DNA of 16,599 nucleotides from Pseudomonadota bacterium (GTDB taxonomy: Bacteria; Pseudomonadota; Alphaproteobacteria; Acetobacterales; Acetobacteraceae): assembly GCA_021815835.1 (NCBI GenBank), contig JAKAZN010000003.1:1-16599 (forward strand). Direction: 5' to 3'. This document shows positions 1-6,728 of this stretch, piece after piece (position 1 is the stretch's first letter; each line of letters starts with the position of its first letter). The notes beneath the pieces were generated by a model. The model worked only from the letters and a program-made list of their open reading frames with translations. It made no database searches and was not told the origin of the DNA. The position numbers and the translations under genes were made by a program.

Positions 1-1432
1 AATCGGGGCGGTAGGGCAGCGCGTGGATCGGCTGGAAACCGCGGGCGAGAAGATGCTGCCCGGCCGCCTGCTCGGAGGCGCGGTCGCGTACGACGCGATA
101 GACCGTTCCATCGTGCAGGACGCCGCGGTCGGTCAGGGCATAGGCGCCGGCCGGCTCCTCGATCGGGCCGTAGCGGAACGAGAGCCGGCTGTCCGGCCCG
201 GCCGGCACGTGGCCCCAGCCGCCCGGCGTGCCGATGGCCGGCCGCAATCCCAGCGTCAGCACCGGCACCGGCGGGCCGCGCAGGGTCTCGACCGGCGGCG
301 GGGCGAGCGGCGGGGGCACCGCGAGGCCAGGCAGGCGGCGGCGCAGCTCGGCGCCGACCCGATCGACCTGGAACGGATCGAGCGGCGGCGCCTCCAGCAG
401 CCGGGTCGCCAGCGCGGCCGGCAGATCGAGCGCGACCGGCCCCATCTCCCCGCTCTCCGCGTCCAGGTACCAGGGCGCGGGCAGCGGCACCCCGATGCCG
501 CGATCGGGCACGATCCCGGGCAATTGCGTGCCGTCCGCGCGCTGGGTCCAGACCAGCTTTCCGGGGCGCGGCGGTCCCTCGCGCAGCGCGTTCCCGTGCG
601 CCGCGCCGAACCGCGCGCGGCCGGTGGCGAGGATGCGGCGCAACGTGTCCTCGGGGTCGTCCTCGATCGTGCGCGTATGGCGCAGACGCGCGCCGAGGCG
701 AAGCAGCGGGATGCGGTCCGAGGGGCGGGCGTAGCGCGGCAGGCTCGCGCCGGTGGTCGAGGGCAGGGCGGCGTTGCGGGCGGTCTCGCCCAGGCTGCCG
801 TCCTTGCGCAAGGCGACGGTCTGCGCGGCGATCGTGAGGATGGTGGCGTCGCGATGATCGCGCGCGGTGTCGATCACGTAGAACAGGCGTTGCGGGACGG
901 TCGCGGGATAGTCCTCGCTGTCGTCCTCGTGCGCCCGGGGCAGGCTGTCGAGCCAGGCGGCGATCGCCGGCGGCAGGGTTTCCTCGGCGATCGGGCGGGG
1001 GGCGCCCCCGGAAGACCCGCTCCCCATGGGCGCGGTTCCGGCGGGCAGCGCGGTCGGCGCGGACGCAACCGGGACGGCGGCCGGGGCGAGCGGCATCTCC
1101 CCCGCGCCGAGCATCCCCCGCCCGCGCGCGGCGAGCAGGGCGGCGGCGACATGCTTGCAGTTGATCCGCATCGGGCAGGTGCAGAACCCGTTCACCACGA
1201 ACCCGCCGGCCTGGGTGGGGCGGAACTTGACCGATTGGTGATAGGGCCGGCGCATCCCGCCCTGGGTGTTGGATTCCAGGCTCTGCCCGTCGGTGCCGAG
1301 GATCAGTCCGGAGACCCGGCCGGCCGCGGCGTAGGCGGCGCCGGCGTGGAAGGCATTGCCGCCGACCGCGGCGGCGATATCGGCATCCGAGGGCACGTCG
1401 GCGGCGGGGCGGGGCGCGACCAGCATGCTCAT
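1..1432 (-). CDS. SWIM zinc-finger protein, probable N-terminal part of an SNF2-family helicase (partial)
   Basis: The frame is open without a stop from the ATG at 1432 to the left window edge, giving 477 residues and no end. A SWIM zinc-binding motif of the form CxCx5CxH is visible at C84, C86, C92 and H94, inside the stretch FCTCPMRINCKHVAA. Bacterial proteins that begin with this motif are often SWIM-SNF2 DEAD/DEAH helicases that remodel nucleic acid complexes. The segments after the finger (around RLFYVIDTARD and ALRKDGSLGE) resemble the divergent region before the ATPase core in that family. The ATPase motifs themselves would lie outside the window, so the helicase assignment is inference. 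A second in-frame ATG lies at 1426. Neither start has a clear Shine-Dalgarno sequence. The gene follows the unknown 180-residue gene after 64 bases on the same strand, so read-through is possible but not shown. Confidence 0.75.
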   Translation of the reverse strand, partial: MSMLVAPRPAADVPSDADIAAAVGGNAFHAGAAYAAAGRVSGLILGTDGQSLESNTQGGMRRPYHQSVKFRPTQAGGFVVNGFCTCPMRINCKHVAAALLAARGRGMLGAGEMPLAPAAVPVASAPTALPAGTAPMGSGSSGGAPRPIAEETLPPAIAAWLDSLPRAHEDDSEDYPATVPQRLFYVIDTARDHRDATILTIAAQTVALRKDGSLGETARNAALPSTTGASLPRYARPSDRIPLLRLGARLRHTRTIEDDPEDTLRRILATGRARFGAAHGNALREGPPRPGKLVWTQRADGTQLPGIVPDRGIGVPLPAPWYLDAESGEMGPVALDLPAALATRLLEAPPLDPFQVDRVGAELRRRLPGLAVPPPLAPPPVETLRGPPVPVLTLGLRPAIGTPGGWGHVPAGPDSRLSFRYGPIEEPAGAYALTDRGVLHDGTVYRVVRDRASEQAAGQHLLARGFQPIHALPYRPD

Positions 1433-1496
1433 GCCACGGAGGTTAGACCGGATGCGCGGAGTCGGGGGAACCGGCCGGCGCGGCGGTTTGCCCGTT

Positions 1497-2036
1497 CTAC
1501 GCGGCCAGGCGCGCCGCGTAGGCCAACTGGTCGAGCGCGCCCGAGAAGGTCTGGCCCACCGCGACCTCCACCCCGAACGGGTTGGCGTCGCAGGCCATGA
1601 TCTCCGGGGAGGCGAGTTGCGCGCGGAACGCGGCGACGGCTTTCAGCACCTTTGGCGCCGCCGCCTTGAGCTGCGGCGGCGTTGCCGCGCCGGCCTCCTG
1701 GATCGCGGTCATCAGCGGCACGCGGGTATTGGCGGTCAGCGCGTTCAGGCCGCTATCGGCGATATCGTGCAGGTCCGGATCGTCCGTCTCGCGCAACGCC
1801 GCCTGGAGCTGCTTGATCTGTTCGTTTACCGCGTCCGTTGCGGTCCGGAATGCCGCCACGGCGCCCTGCCAGACATCGGCGAGATCGAGGCCGAGGGATC
1901 TCAGCTCGGCTTTCTCGGCCGTGGGGTCGACATCCGGGGCTTCGGGCGACGCCGCGATCGCCCCGGTCATGGGGGGCGCGTTCAGCCGGAGGCCGAGCAC
2001 GCGCTCGACCCACGCGGCCTGGTCCTTGTTCGCCAT
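1497..2036 (-). CDS. Uncharacterised helical protein, second gene of a two-gene unit
   Basis: I do not recognise this 179-residue protein (180 if the preceding ATG at 2039 is used). An AGGAGG sequence lies 6 bases before the ATG at 2036 and only 3 before the one at 2039, which favours the inner start. The protein opens with a short conserved-looking stretch (AWVERVLGLRL) and an Ala/Pro-rich linker. The rest is mostly amphipathic helix, including VNEQIKQLQAALRETDDPDL, and it ends in DANPFGVEVAVGQTFSGALD. It has no signal peptide, membrane segment or recognisable catalytic motif. It starts 21 bases after the stop of the 575-residue gene, so the two are probably co-transcribed. Chaperone, immunity protein or structural partner are all possible, and none is demonstrated. 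Confidence 0.75.
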   Translation of the reverse strand: MANKDQAAWVERVLGLRLNAPPMTGAIAASPEAPDVDPTAEKAELRSLGLDLADVWQGAVAAFRTATDAVNEQIKQLQAALRETDDPDLHDIADSGLNALTANTRVPLMTAIQEAGAATPPQLKAAAPKVLKAVAAFRAQLASPEIMACDANPFGVEVAVGQTFSGALDQLAYAARLAA

Positions 2037-2042
2037 CATCGG

Positions 2043-2048
2043 CCTCCT
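2043..2048 (-). promoter_or_regulatory. Ribosome binding site deciding the start of the 180-residue gene
   Basis: The minus strand reads AGGAGG here, a full anti-16S match. Spacing is 3 bases to the ATG at 2039 and 6 bases to the ATG at 2036, so the second start fits better. The site lies in the 21-base gap after the upstream gene, so this gene can be translated independently of its neighbour. Confidence 0.7.
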
Positions 2049-2060
2049 GTCGCCGGGTTC

Positions 2061-3788
2061 TCACAGCCGCTCAAGCTCGCCCACCAGGCGTTCGGCGATT
2101 TTCGTTGCGCGCGGCCCGAGATCGTTGTCCTTGGCCTTGCCGACCACCTTGGAAAAATGACGGAAGGCCTCGGCATCCTGGTTCTCCACGACCTCGCGAT
2201 AATAGATGGTCTGAAGCTGCTTTTTCAGCTCCGGATCGGTCACCTCATCGACCAGGTCCGAACATCGCAGCGAGAGCTCCGACAGATCGGGGTGATCGTC
2301 TTCATCGACCGAGGATCCGTCGTCCTCGGCCGTCTCCATGTCATCGTCCTCGGCGGTCGCCATGTCATCGCCCTCGGCGGTCGTCATGTCGCGTTCGGTC
2401 AGCACGATTTCCTGGCCCATGCGCCGATCCCCCTCCAGCAGATCGGCCGGGAATTTCGCATGGATCACGAGCGTCAGCCGGTCGAGCAGATCCTCGGCCG
2501 CATCGCCCAGTTCCCAGCCCGGCTCGCCGTCATGGCCGCGGCAATCCTGGACCCCATCGAGAAACAGCGCGATGCGTGGCACCGCGGTCTTGCACAGGAG
2601 CCATTTCGGCTCCGTGCCGTAGGAACTCTTGAGGTATGCCCTGGATTTCTTTCCCTCGACCGCCTTCACCACCGCCTTGACCGCCGCCACGATCTCCTTC
2701 GGCGTCTGCTCGCGCAGGCCGGGAAGGTCGCTGTCCTCGCTCTCTTTCTCCTTGATGAGCAGGTTCTTGAGATGCTTGCGCGCCCGCACGCTGTCGTTGG
2801 GATGTTTCGCGCGATCGGGCGGCACGGTCGGGTCGAGCGCCCGGTTGTCGCCCGGGTGACCGTAGGAGCCTTCGGTCTCCATCTTCACATAGAGCGCCAC
2901 CTCGCCGTTCGGCAGGATGACCTGCTGGTAGAGCAATGCGTTCATGCCTGACGGCAGCGAGCCCGGATTGTCGTCGCCGTCCGGGTTGTAGAAATCCATG
3001 CCGCGGGGGGTCTGGCCCTCGGTGCTCTCGACCTTGATGCCGCCCTTGACGTTGCGCCCCTGCTGCTCGCGCAGATGCGACGACAGGCGGGAATAGACTT
3101 CGGGACATTTGTCGAGATACTTGCGCAGCTTCTCGCCGTTGGGCACGGTCATCGCGCCCTTCTGGTAGGGCCCGCCCAGCTTTTCCTGCGCCTTGCTCTT
3201 GAGTGCCCAGATCAGGGCCTCCGCGTCGCGTGGCTGCGTCATGCGATCGGGGTTGTCGAGGTCGATCGAGCCGTCGCTGATCTGTTCGTAGACCTGCAGG
3301 CCGCGGGCGGTCTTCTGCGCGGCCAGGGTGACCGCCTTCTGCCGCTCATCGCTGGACATCTCGGCAAAGCCCGGAATGTCGGTGAGATAGACGCTCACTT
3401 CCCGTCCGCCCACATCCTGCTTGATCGGCTTGCTTTTGGCCTTCTTGCGGACGGCTTCGACCACCTTCAGGAGCACCGGCAGCTGTTTGCGTGCCGCGCC
3501 ACCCGCCCAGGTCAGGTCGCGCGTGGCCGCGGTCCGCAGCACCTTTCCCTGGTCCACCCATGACTGCAATCGCGCCTGGCCATTCTCGAGCTCGTCAGGC
3601 TGCGCCTTGACCAGGATGACGGTCCACTTCCCCAGCTCCGCGACCTGGCTTTCGAACGCGGCGACGAGCCTGGCCCAGTCCTTGCTGTCGGATTCGACCC
3701 CGGTCTGCTTCTTGAAGACCTTCTTGAAGGCCTCGATTTCTTCCTTCTGCTTCTTCTTGGCTTCTTTCTTGTCCTTGGAGTCGCTCAT
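2061..3788 (-). CDS. Uncharacterised 575-residue hydrophilic protein with Lys-rich N-terminus and acidic repeats
   Basis: I do not recognise the family. From the ATG at 3788 (no strong Shine-Dalgarno sequence; GGGGAC lies 7 bases upstream) the protein opens with a very Lys/Glu-rich, coiled-coil-like stretch (residues 4-28). A helical region follows (about 35-200). A mixed region at about 245-345 contains the notable segments SGMNALLYQQV and ALYVKMETEGSYGHPGD. A further Lys-rich helix spans about 360-385. Near RIALFLDGVQDCRGHDGEPGWELGD (404-428) it looks like a small folded domain. Three acidic octapeptide repeats lie at 467-490, and a helical end follows. There is no signal peptide, membrane segment, Walker motif or obvious nuclease motif. 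Base composition is lower in GC than in both flanks, which suggests acquisition by transfer. The 180-residue gene lies 21 bases downstream. A secreted effector, a phage-like structural protein or a defence component are all open; the sequence does not decide. Confidence 0.75.
   Translation of the reverse strand: MSDSKDKKEAKKKQKEEIEAFKKVFKKQTGVESDSKDWARLVAAFESQVAELGKWTVILVKAQPDELENGQARLQSWVDQGKVLRTAATRDLTWAGGAARKQLPVLLKVVEAVRKKAKSKPIKQDVGGREVSVYLTDIPGFAEMSSDERQKAVTLAAQKTARGLQVYEQISDGSIDLDNPDRMTQPRDAEALIWALKSKAQEKLGGPYQKGAMTVPNGEKLRKYLDKCPEVYSRLSSHLREQQGRNVKGGIKVESTEGQTPRGMDFYNPDGDDNPGSLPSGMNALLYQQVILPNGEVALYVKMETEGSYGHPGDNRALDPTVPPDRAKHPNDSVRARKHLKNLLIKEKESEDSDLPGLREQTPKEIVAAVKAVVKAVEGKKSRAYLKSSYGTEPKWLLCKTAVPRIALFLDGVQDCRGHDGEPGWELGDAAEDLLDRLTLVIHAKFPADLLEGDRRMGQEIVLTERDMTTAEGDDMATAEDDDMETAEDDGSSVDEDDHPDLSELSLRCSDLVDEVTDPELKKQLQTIYYREVVENQDAEAFRHFSKVVGKAKDNDLGPRATKIAERLVGELERL
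2319..2390 (-). repeat. Three 24-bp tandem repeats encoding an acidic octapeptide
   Basis: Three consecutive 24-base units inside the 575-residue gene encode DMTTAEGD, DMATAEDD and DMETAEDD (residues 467-490). The units differ at a few bases, so the array is not very recent, but it is regular. It is followed by another acidic run (GSSVDEDDHPDLSE). Together they form a flexible, strongly negative linker between the folded central part and the helical C-terminus. Confidence 0.85.
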
Positions 3789-4122
3789 GCTCGCTGTCCC
3801 CGTCGCCCCGAACGCAAGAGGTCCGAAATGATACCGAAGCTAGCATGATGGCGGCGCCATAGGCCATAGCCAATGACGGCCATGCCCTCAAGCTGCTGTT
3901 CGGGTCATCGAATCGGTGCCGCGCCTCGCCGATCGGCGCCACGGGCCCGCGGGTGTCGGCCCGCTCCGGCAACGCCGCGCAGCCCCGCAGAGCCTGGTGC
4001 GCCGCCGCTGGCCCTCGCGGCTCTTCGCGGCAACGGTCAGGGGTCAGCAGGCCACTGAAAATAAGAGGCGAGCGTGCCGGCCCCGACCGCCCGCGACGGC
4101 GACATGCGTCAGGATCGGAACA
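3789..4122. other. Gene-free stretch between the unknown two-gene unit and the dehydrogenase gene
   Basis: No convincing coding frame was found in these 334 bases. The part next to 3788 is relatively AT-rich (for example around 3825-3850) and is the natural place for the promoter of the 575-residue gene, but I cannot name a clear -35/-10 pair. A 12-base perfect palindrome, cgccgatcggcg, lies at 3927-3938. A short 7-base near-repeat (ccatagg then ccatag) lies at about 3858-3871. I saw no hairpin followed by a T-run that would serve as terminator for the dehydrogenase gene ending at 4123. Confidence 0.5.
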
Positions 4123-5208
4123 CTAGCCGCCCCCTGGCCGGTTCATGCCCCGCACCGCCTCCACCACCGCGCGCGTGACCTCCTTCGTCGTCGCCTTGCC
4201 GCCGAGATCGGGCGTCAGCAGCCCCGTGGCGCAGACCTGCTCCACCGCGCGCATCAGCAGATCGGCGGCCGGTTTTTCGCCGAGATGCTCCAGCATCATC
4301 GCCCCGGTCCAGAAGCTCGCCACCGGATTGGCGATGCCCTTGCCGGTGATATCGAAAGCGGACCCATGGATCGGTTCGAACATCGACGGGCTGCGCCGCT
4401 CGGGATCGACATTCGCGGTGGGTGCGATGCCGAGCGAACCGGCCAGCGCGGCGGCCAGATCGGACAGGATATCGGCATGCAGGTTGGTCGCGACCACGGT
4501 GTCGATCGTGCCCGGCTTGCGGACCATCCGCATCGTCATCGCATCGACCAGCTCCTTGTCCCAGGTCACGTCCTTGTAGTCGTGCGAGACCAGCGCCGCG
4601 ATCTCGTCCCAGAACACCATGCCGTGCCGCTGCGCGTTCGATTTCGTGACCACGGTCAGGTGCTTGCGCGGACGCGCGCGGGCGATGTCGAAGGCGAAGC
4701 GCATGATCCGCTCGACGCCGCGACGGGTGAAGATCGCGGTCTCGGTGGCGACTTCCTCCGGCAGGCCGCGATGGGTGCGCCCGCCCTGGCCGGCGTATTC
4801 GCCCTCCGAGTTCTCCCGCACGATCACCCAATCCAGATCTCCGGGGCCGACATCGCGCAAGGGCGAGACGATGCCGGGCAGGATGCGCGTGGGGCGGACG
4901 TTGGCGTACTGGTCGAAGCCCTGGCAGATCGCGAGCCGCAGCCCCCACAGCGTGATGTGGTCGGGCAGGTTGGGATCGCCCACGGCGCCGAAATAGATCG
5001 CATCCGCGGTGCGCAGCCAGGCCAGCCCGTCGGGCGGCATCATCACCCCGTGCTTGCGGTACCAATCCGATCCCCAGGCGTAATTGTCCACCGCGAGCGT
5101 GAACCCGCCGTCGCGGGAGGCGACGGCGTCCAGCACTTCGAGACCGGCCTCGATGACTTCGGGGCCGATGCCGTCGGCGGGGATGGCGGCGATGCGATGG
5201 CTGCGCAT
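4123..5208 (-). CDS. Tartrate/D-malate/3-isopropylmalate dehydrogenase-family enzyme
   Basis: This 361-residue protein belongs to the NAD-dependent, metal-requiring beta-decarboxylating dehydrogenases, which oxidise and decarboxylate 2-hydroxy-dicarboxylates in the cytoplasm. Visible family features are the opening IPADGIGPEV, the WGLRLAICQGFDQYANVRP segment, RENSEGEY with the catalytic-type Tyr138, TKSN with Lys189, D222, the metal-binding Asp pair of NLHADILSD (D246, D250), SMFEPIHGSA and GKGIANPVA. The MMPPDG and DPNLPDHITLWGL segments look more like tartrate dehydrogenase (TtuC) or D-malate dehydrogenase (DmlA) than LeuB. Substrate choice inside this group cannot be read reliably, so no symbol is given. 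An upstream in-frame ATG at 5316 would add 36 low-complexity Arg/Ala-rich residues before the universal N-terminal strand, so the ATG at 5208 is preferred. The P450 gene ends 158 bases upstream on the same strand. Confidence 0.9.
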   Translation of the reverse strand: MRSHRIAAIPADGIGPEVIEAGLEVLDAVASRDGGFTLAVDNYAWGSDWYRKHGVMMPPDGLAWLRTADAIYFGAVGDPNLPDHITLWGLRLAICQGFDQYANVRPTRILPGIVSPLRDVGPGDLDWVIVRENSEGEYAGQGGRTHRGLPEEVATETAIFTRRGVERIMRFAFDIARARPRKHLTVVTKSNAQRHGMVFWDEIAALVSHDYKDVTWDKELVDAMTMRMVRKPGTIDTVVATNLHADILSDLAAALAGSLGIAPTANVDPERRSPSMFEPIHGSAFDITGKGIANPVASFWTGAMMLEHLGEKPAADLLMRAVEQVCATGLLTPDLGGKATTKEVTRAVVEAVRGMNRPGGG

Positions 5209-5366
5209 GGGTGGGAAACCGGAGCAGTGGGGGAGGAGGCGGATTCTACGGCGCGCGGCGCGGGGAGGCAAACGCGCGCCGACAATTCCCGCCTGATCCG
5301 CGAGGGCGTTGCGCATATGGGGCGCGGCGCCGATGGCCGCTCCGAAAGCCTTCCTCCGGTCCGGGG

Positions 5367-6584
5367 CTAACCCGCCACCAACCGCAACGGCAGCGATCGC
5401 AACCCGCGCAGCGTGTTGTTATGCCGTCGCACCGGTTCGCCCGCCAGCTCGATCCGCGCCACGCGCCGCGCGAGCGCGCCCAGCACCGCCTCGCCCTCCA
5501 TGCGCGCCAGCACCTGGCCCACGCACATGTGGATGCCCGCGCCGAAACCCACATGCCCGCTCGCGTTGCGGGTGATATCGAATTGGTCGGGATCGTCCCA
5601 GCGCCGCGGATCGCGGTTGGCCGCGGCCAGGAACATCAGGATTTTCCGCCCCTCCGCGATCGCCACGCCACCCAGCACCACGTCGCGCGCGGTGGTGCGG
5701 AAGAAGGTCTGCACCGGGCTTTCGTAGCGCACCGCCTCCTCGAACGCAGCGCGCGCCAGACCCGGATCGGCGCGCAGGCCAGCCCATTGGTCGGGATATC
5801 GCGCCAGGCAGACCAGCGCCGCGCCGATCCCGTTCACCGTCGTATCGACCCCGGCCGACAGCAGGGCGCGCACCAGCAGCGGCGCCTCCTCGGGCGCGAT
5901 CTCGCCGCGATCGGCGGCCTCGTGGATCGCGGCGCCGAAGCCGCCCGGCGCCAGCGCGTCGCGCTGCGACTGGCGCGTGACCCAGTCGTTCAGCGGCGGC
6001 AATTCGGCCAGCGAGGCCGCCAGCAGCGGGTTGTGCGGCCCCATCGAGTTGAACACGAAATTGCCATACGGCAGCAGGCATTCCCGTCCCTCGCGGGCCA
6101 TCCCGAGCGCGTCGGGAAAGACCGTCAGCGGAAAGGCCTCGGCGATATCGGCGATGCCGTCGCAGATCCCCGCCCCGACCAGCCGGTCGGCCAGCGCCTC
6201 GGCGGCCGCGGCGAAGCGTGGCCGCAACGCGCGCAGCGCCGCGGCCGACAGCACGTTGCTCAGCACCGCGCGGCGATGCGTATGCAAGGGCGGGTCGGTC
6301 TCCAGCACGAGGCCGGGTCCGCGCAGCGGCGGGTCGGTCTTGTAGTCGCGCACGCCGACGCCGCGGCTGGAACAAAAGTTTTCCCAGTCCATCAGCATGG
6401 CGTGGACCTCGGCGTGCCGGCCGACCGCGAGGCAGTCCAGCCCCGCCAGCCGCACCACCGGGCCGGTCTCGCGCACAAGCGCATGGCCGGGATAGGGATC
6501 GTCGAAAAACGCCGGCGCGAAGGGATCGAGCCCCAGCACCGGGATGGCGGCCTCCGGCGGCATGCGATCGGCGCTGGCGGTCAT
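5367..6584 (-). CDS. Cytochrome P450, CYP199A-like aromatic-acid monooxygenase
   Basis: This 405-residue soluble class I bacterial P450 would receive electrons from a ferredoxin and reductase, neither of which is in the window. Its signatures are the I-helix AGVDTT (244-249), ExxR at E283-R286, and the haem loop FGAGIHMCVG with the ligand Cys354. From memory it closely follows CYP199A2/A4 along its length, including FCSSRGVG (70-77), LPYGNFVFNSMGP, the APGGFGAAIH segment, ESPVQTFFRTT and the C-terminal NNTLRGLRSLPL. CYP199A enzymes bind para-substituted benzoates and O-demethylate or hydroxylate them. Arg/Ser residues that hold the carboxylate in that family appear kept here (Arg74 and the R239-x3-S243 pair). 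Substrate is inference. A GGAGG ribosome binding site lies 5 bases before the ATG at 6584. The gene is divergent from the TPR gene and upstream of the dehydrogenase. Confidence 0.93.
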   Translation of the reverse strand: MTASADRMPPEAAIPVLGLDPFAPAFFDDPYPGHALVRETGPVVRLAGLDCLAVGRHAEVHAMLMDWENFCSSRGVGVRDYKTDPPLRGPGLVLETDPPLHTHRRAVLSNVLSAAALRALRPRFAAAAEALADRLVGAGICDGIADIAEAFPLTVFPDALGMAREGRECLLPYGNFVFNSMGPHNPLLAASLAELPPLNDWVTRQSQRDALAPGGFGAAIHEAADRGEIAPEEAPLLVRALLSAGVDTTVNGIGAALVCLARYPDQWAGLRADPGLARAAFEEAVRYESPVQTFFRTTARDVVLGGVAIAEGRKILMFLAAANRDPRRWDDPDQFDITRNASGHVGFGAGIHMCVGQVLARMEGEAVLGALARRVARIELAGEPVRRHNNTLRGLRSLPLRLVAG

Positions 6585-6728
6585 CCGTTCCTCCCTCGCG
6601 GAACCGTGCGGTCCGCGCGCTTCCAGCATAGGCCGGCGCGGGCCGTCGCCGCCATGGCGGAGCGAGGCCGAGGCGTGGTAGGAACCGGCCCGACAAGGGA
6701 CGCCCCCGCGGCGATTGGGATGACGAAA
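6585..6728. promoter_or_regulatory. Shared upstream region of the divergent P450 and TPR genes
   Basis: These 144 bases separate two divergent starts, so they must hold the control signals for both directions unless transcription enters from further away. Apart from the P450 ribosome binding site (GGAGG on the minus strand at 6590-6594) I could not identify a convincing promoter pair or operator. Confidence 0.35.

Noticed and set aside
23..1600. Long plus-strand open frame of 525 codons
   Set aside because: It is codon-aligned antisense to the SWIM protein, Arg/Gly-rich and without any recognisable motif. The minus strand carries the zinc finger, so the plus frame is a high-GC shadow.
3595..3972. 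Minus-strand open frame of 125 codons across the gene-free stretch
   Set aside because: Its second half overlaps the 575-residue gene in another frame, it lacks a ribosome site and it shows no recognisable motif.
5209..5316. Longer start of the dehydrogenase at 5316
   Set aside because: The extra 36 residues are Arg/Ala-rich and precede the universal N-terminal strand of the family, which begins right after the ATG at 5208.
3916..5370. Long plus-strand open frame of 484 codons
   Set aside because: It lies opposite the dehydrogenase gene, whose complete family motifs are on the minus strand. The plus product is Arg/His/Gly-rich without a motif.
5211..6728. Upstream extension of the TPR gene frame
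   Set aside because: The frame is open upstream only because it runs antisense to the P450 gene. The signal peptide begins at 6720-6729, so the extension is not part of the protein.
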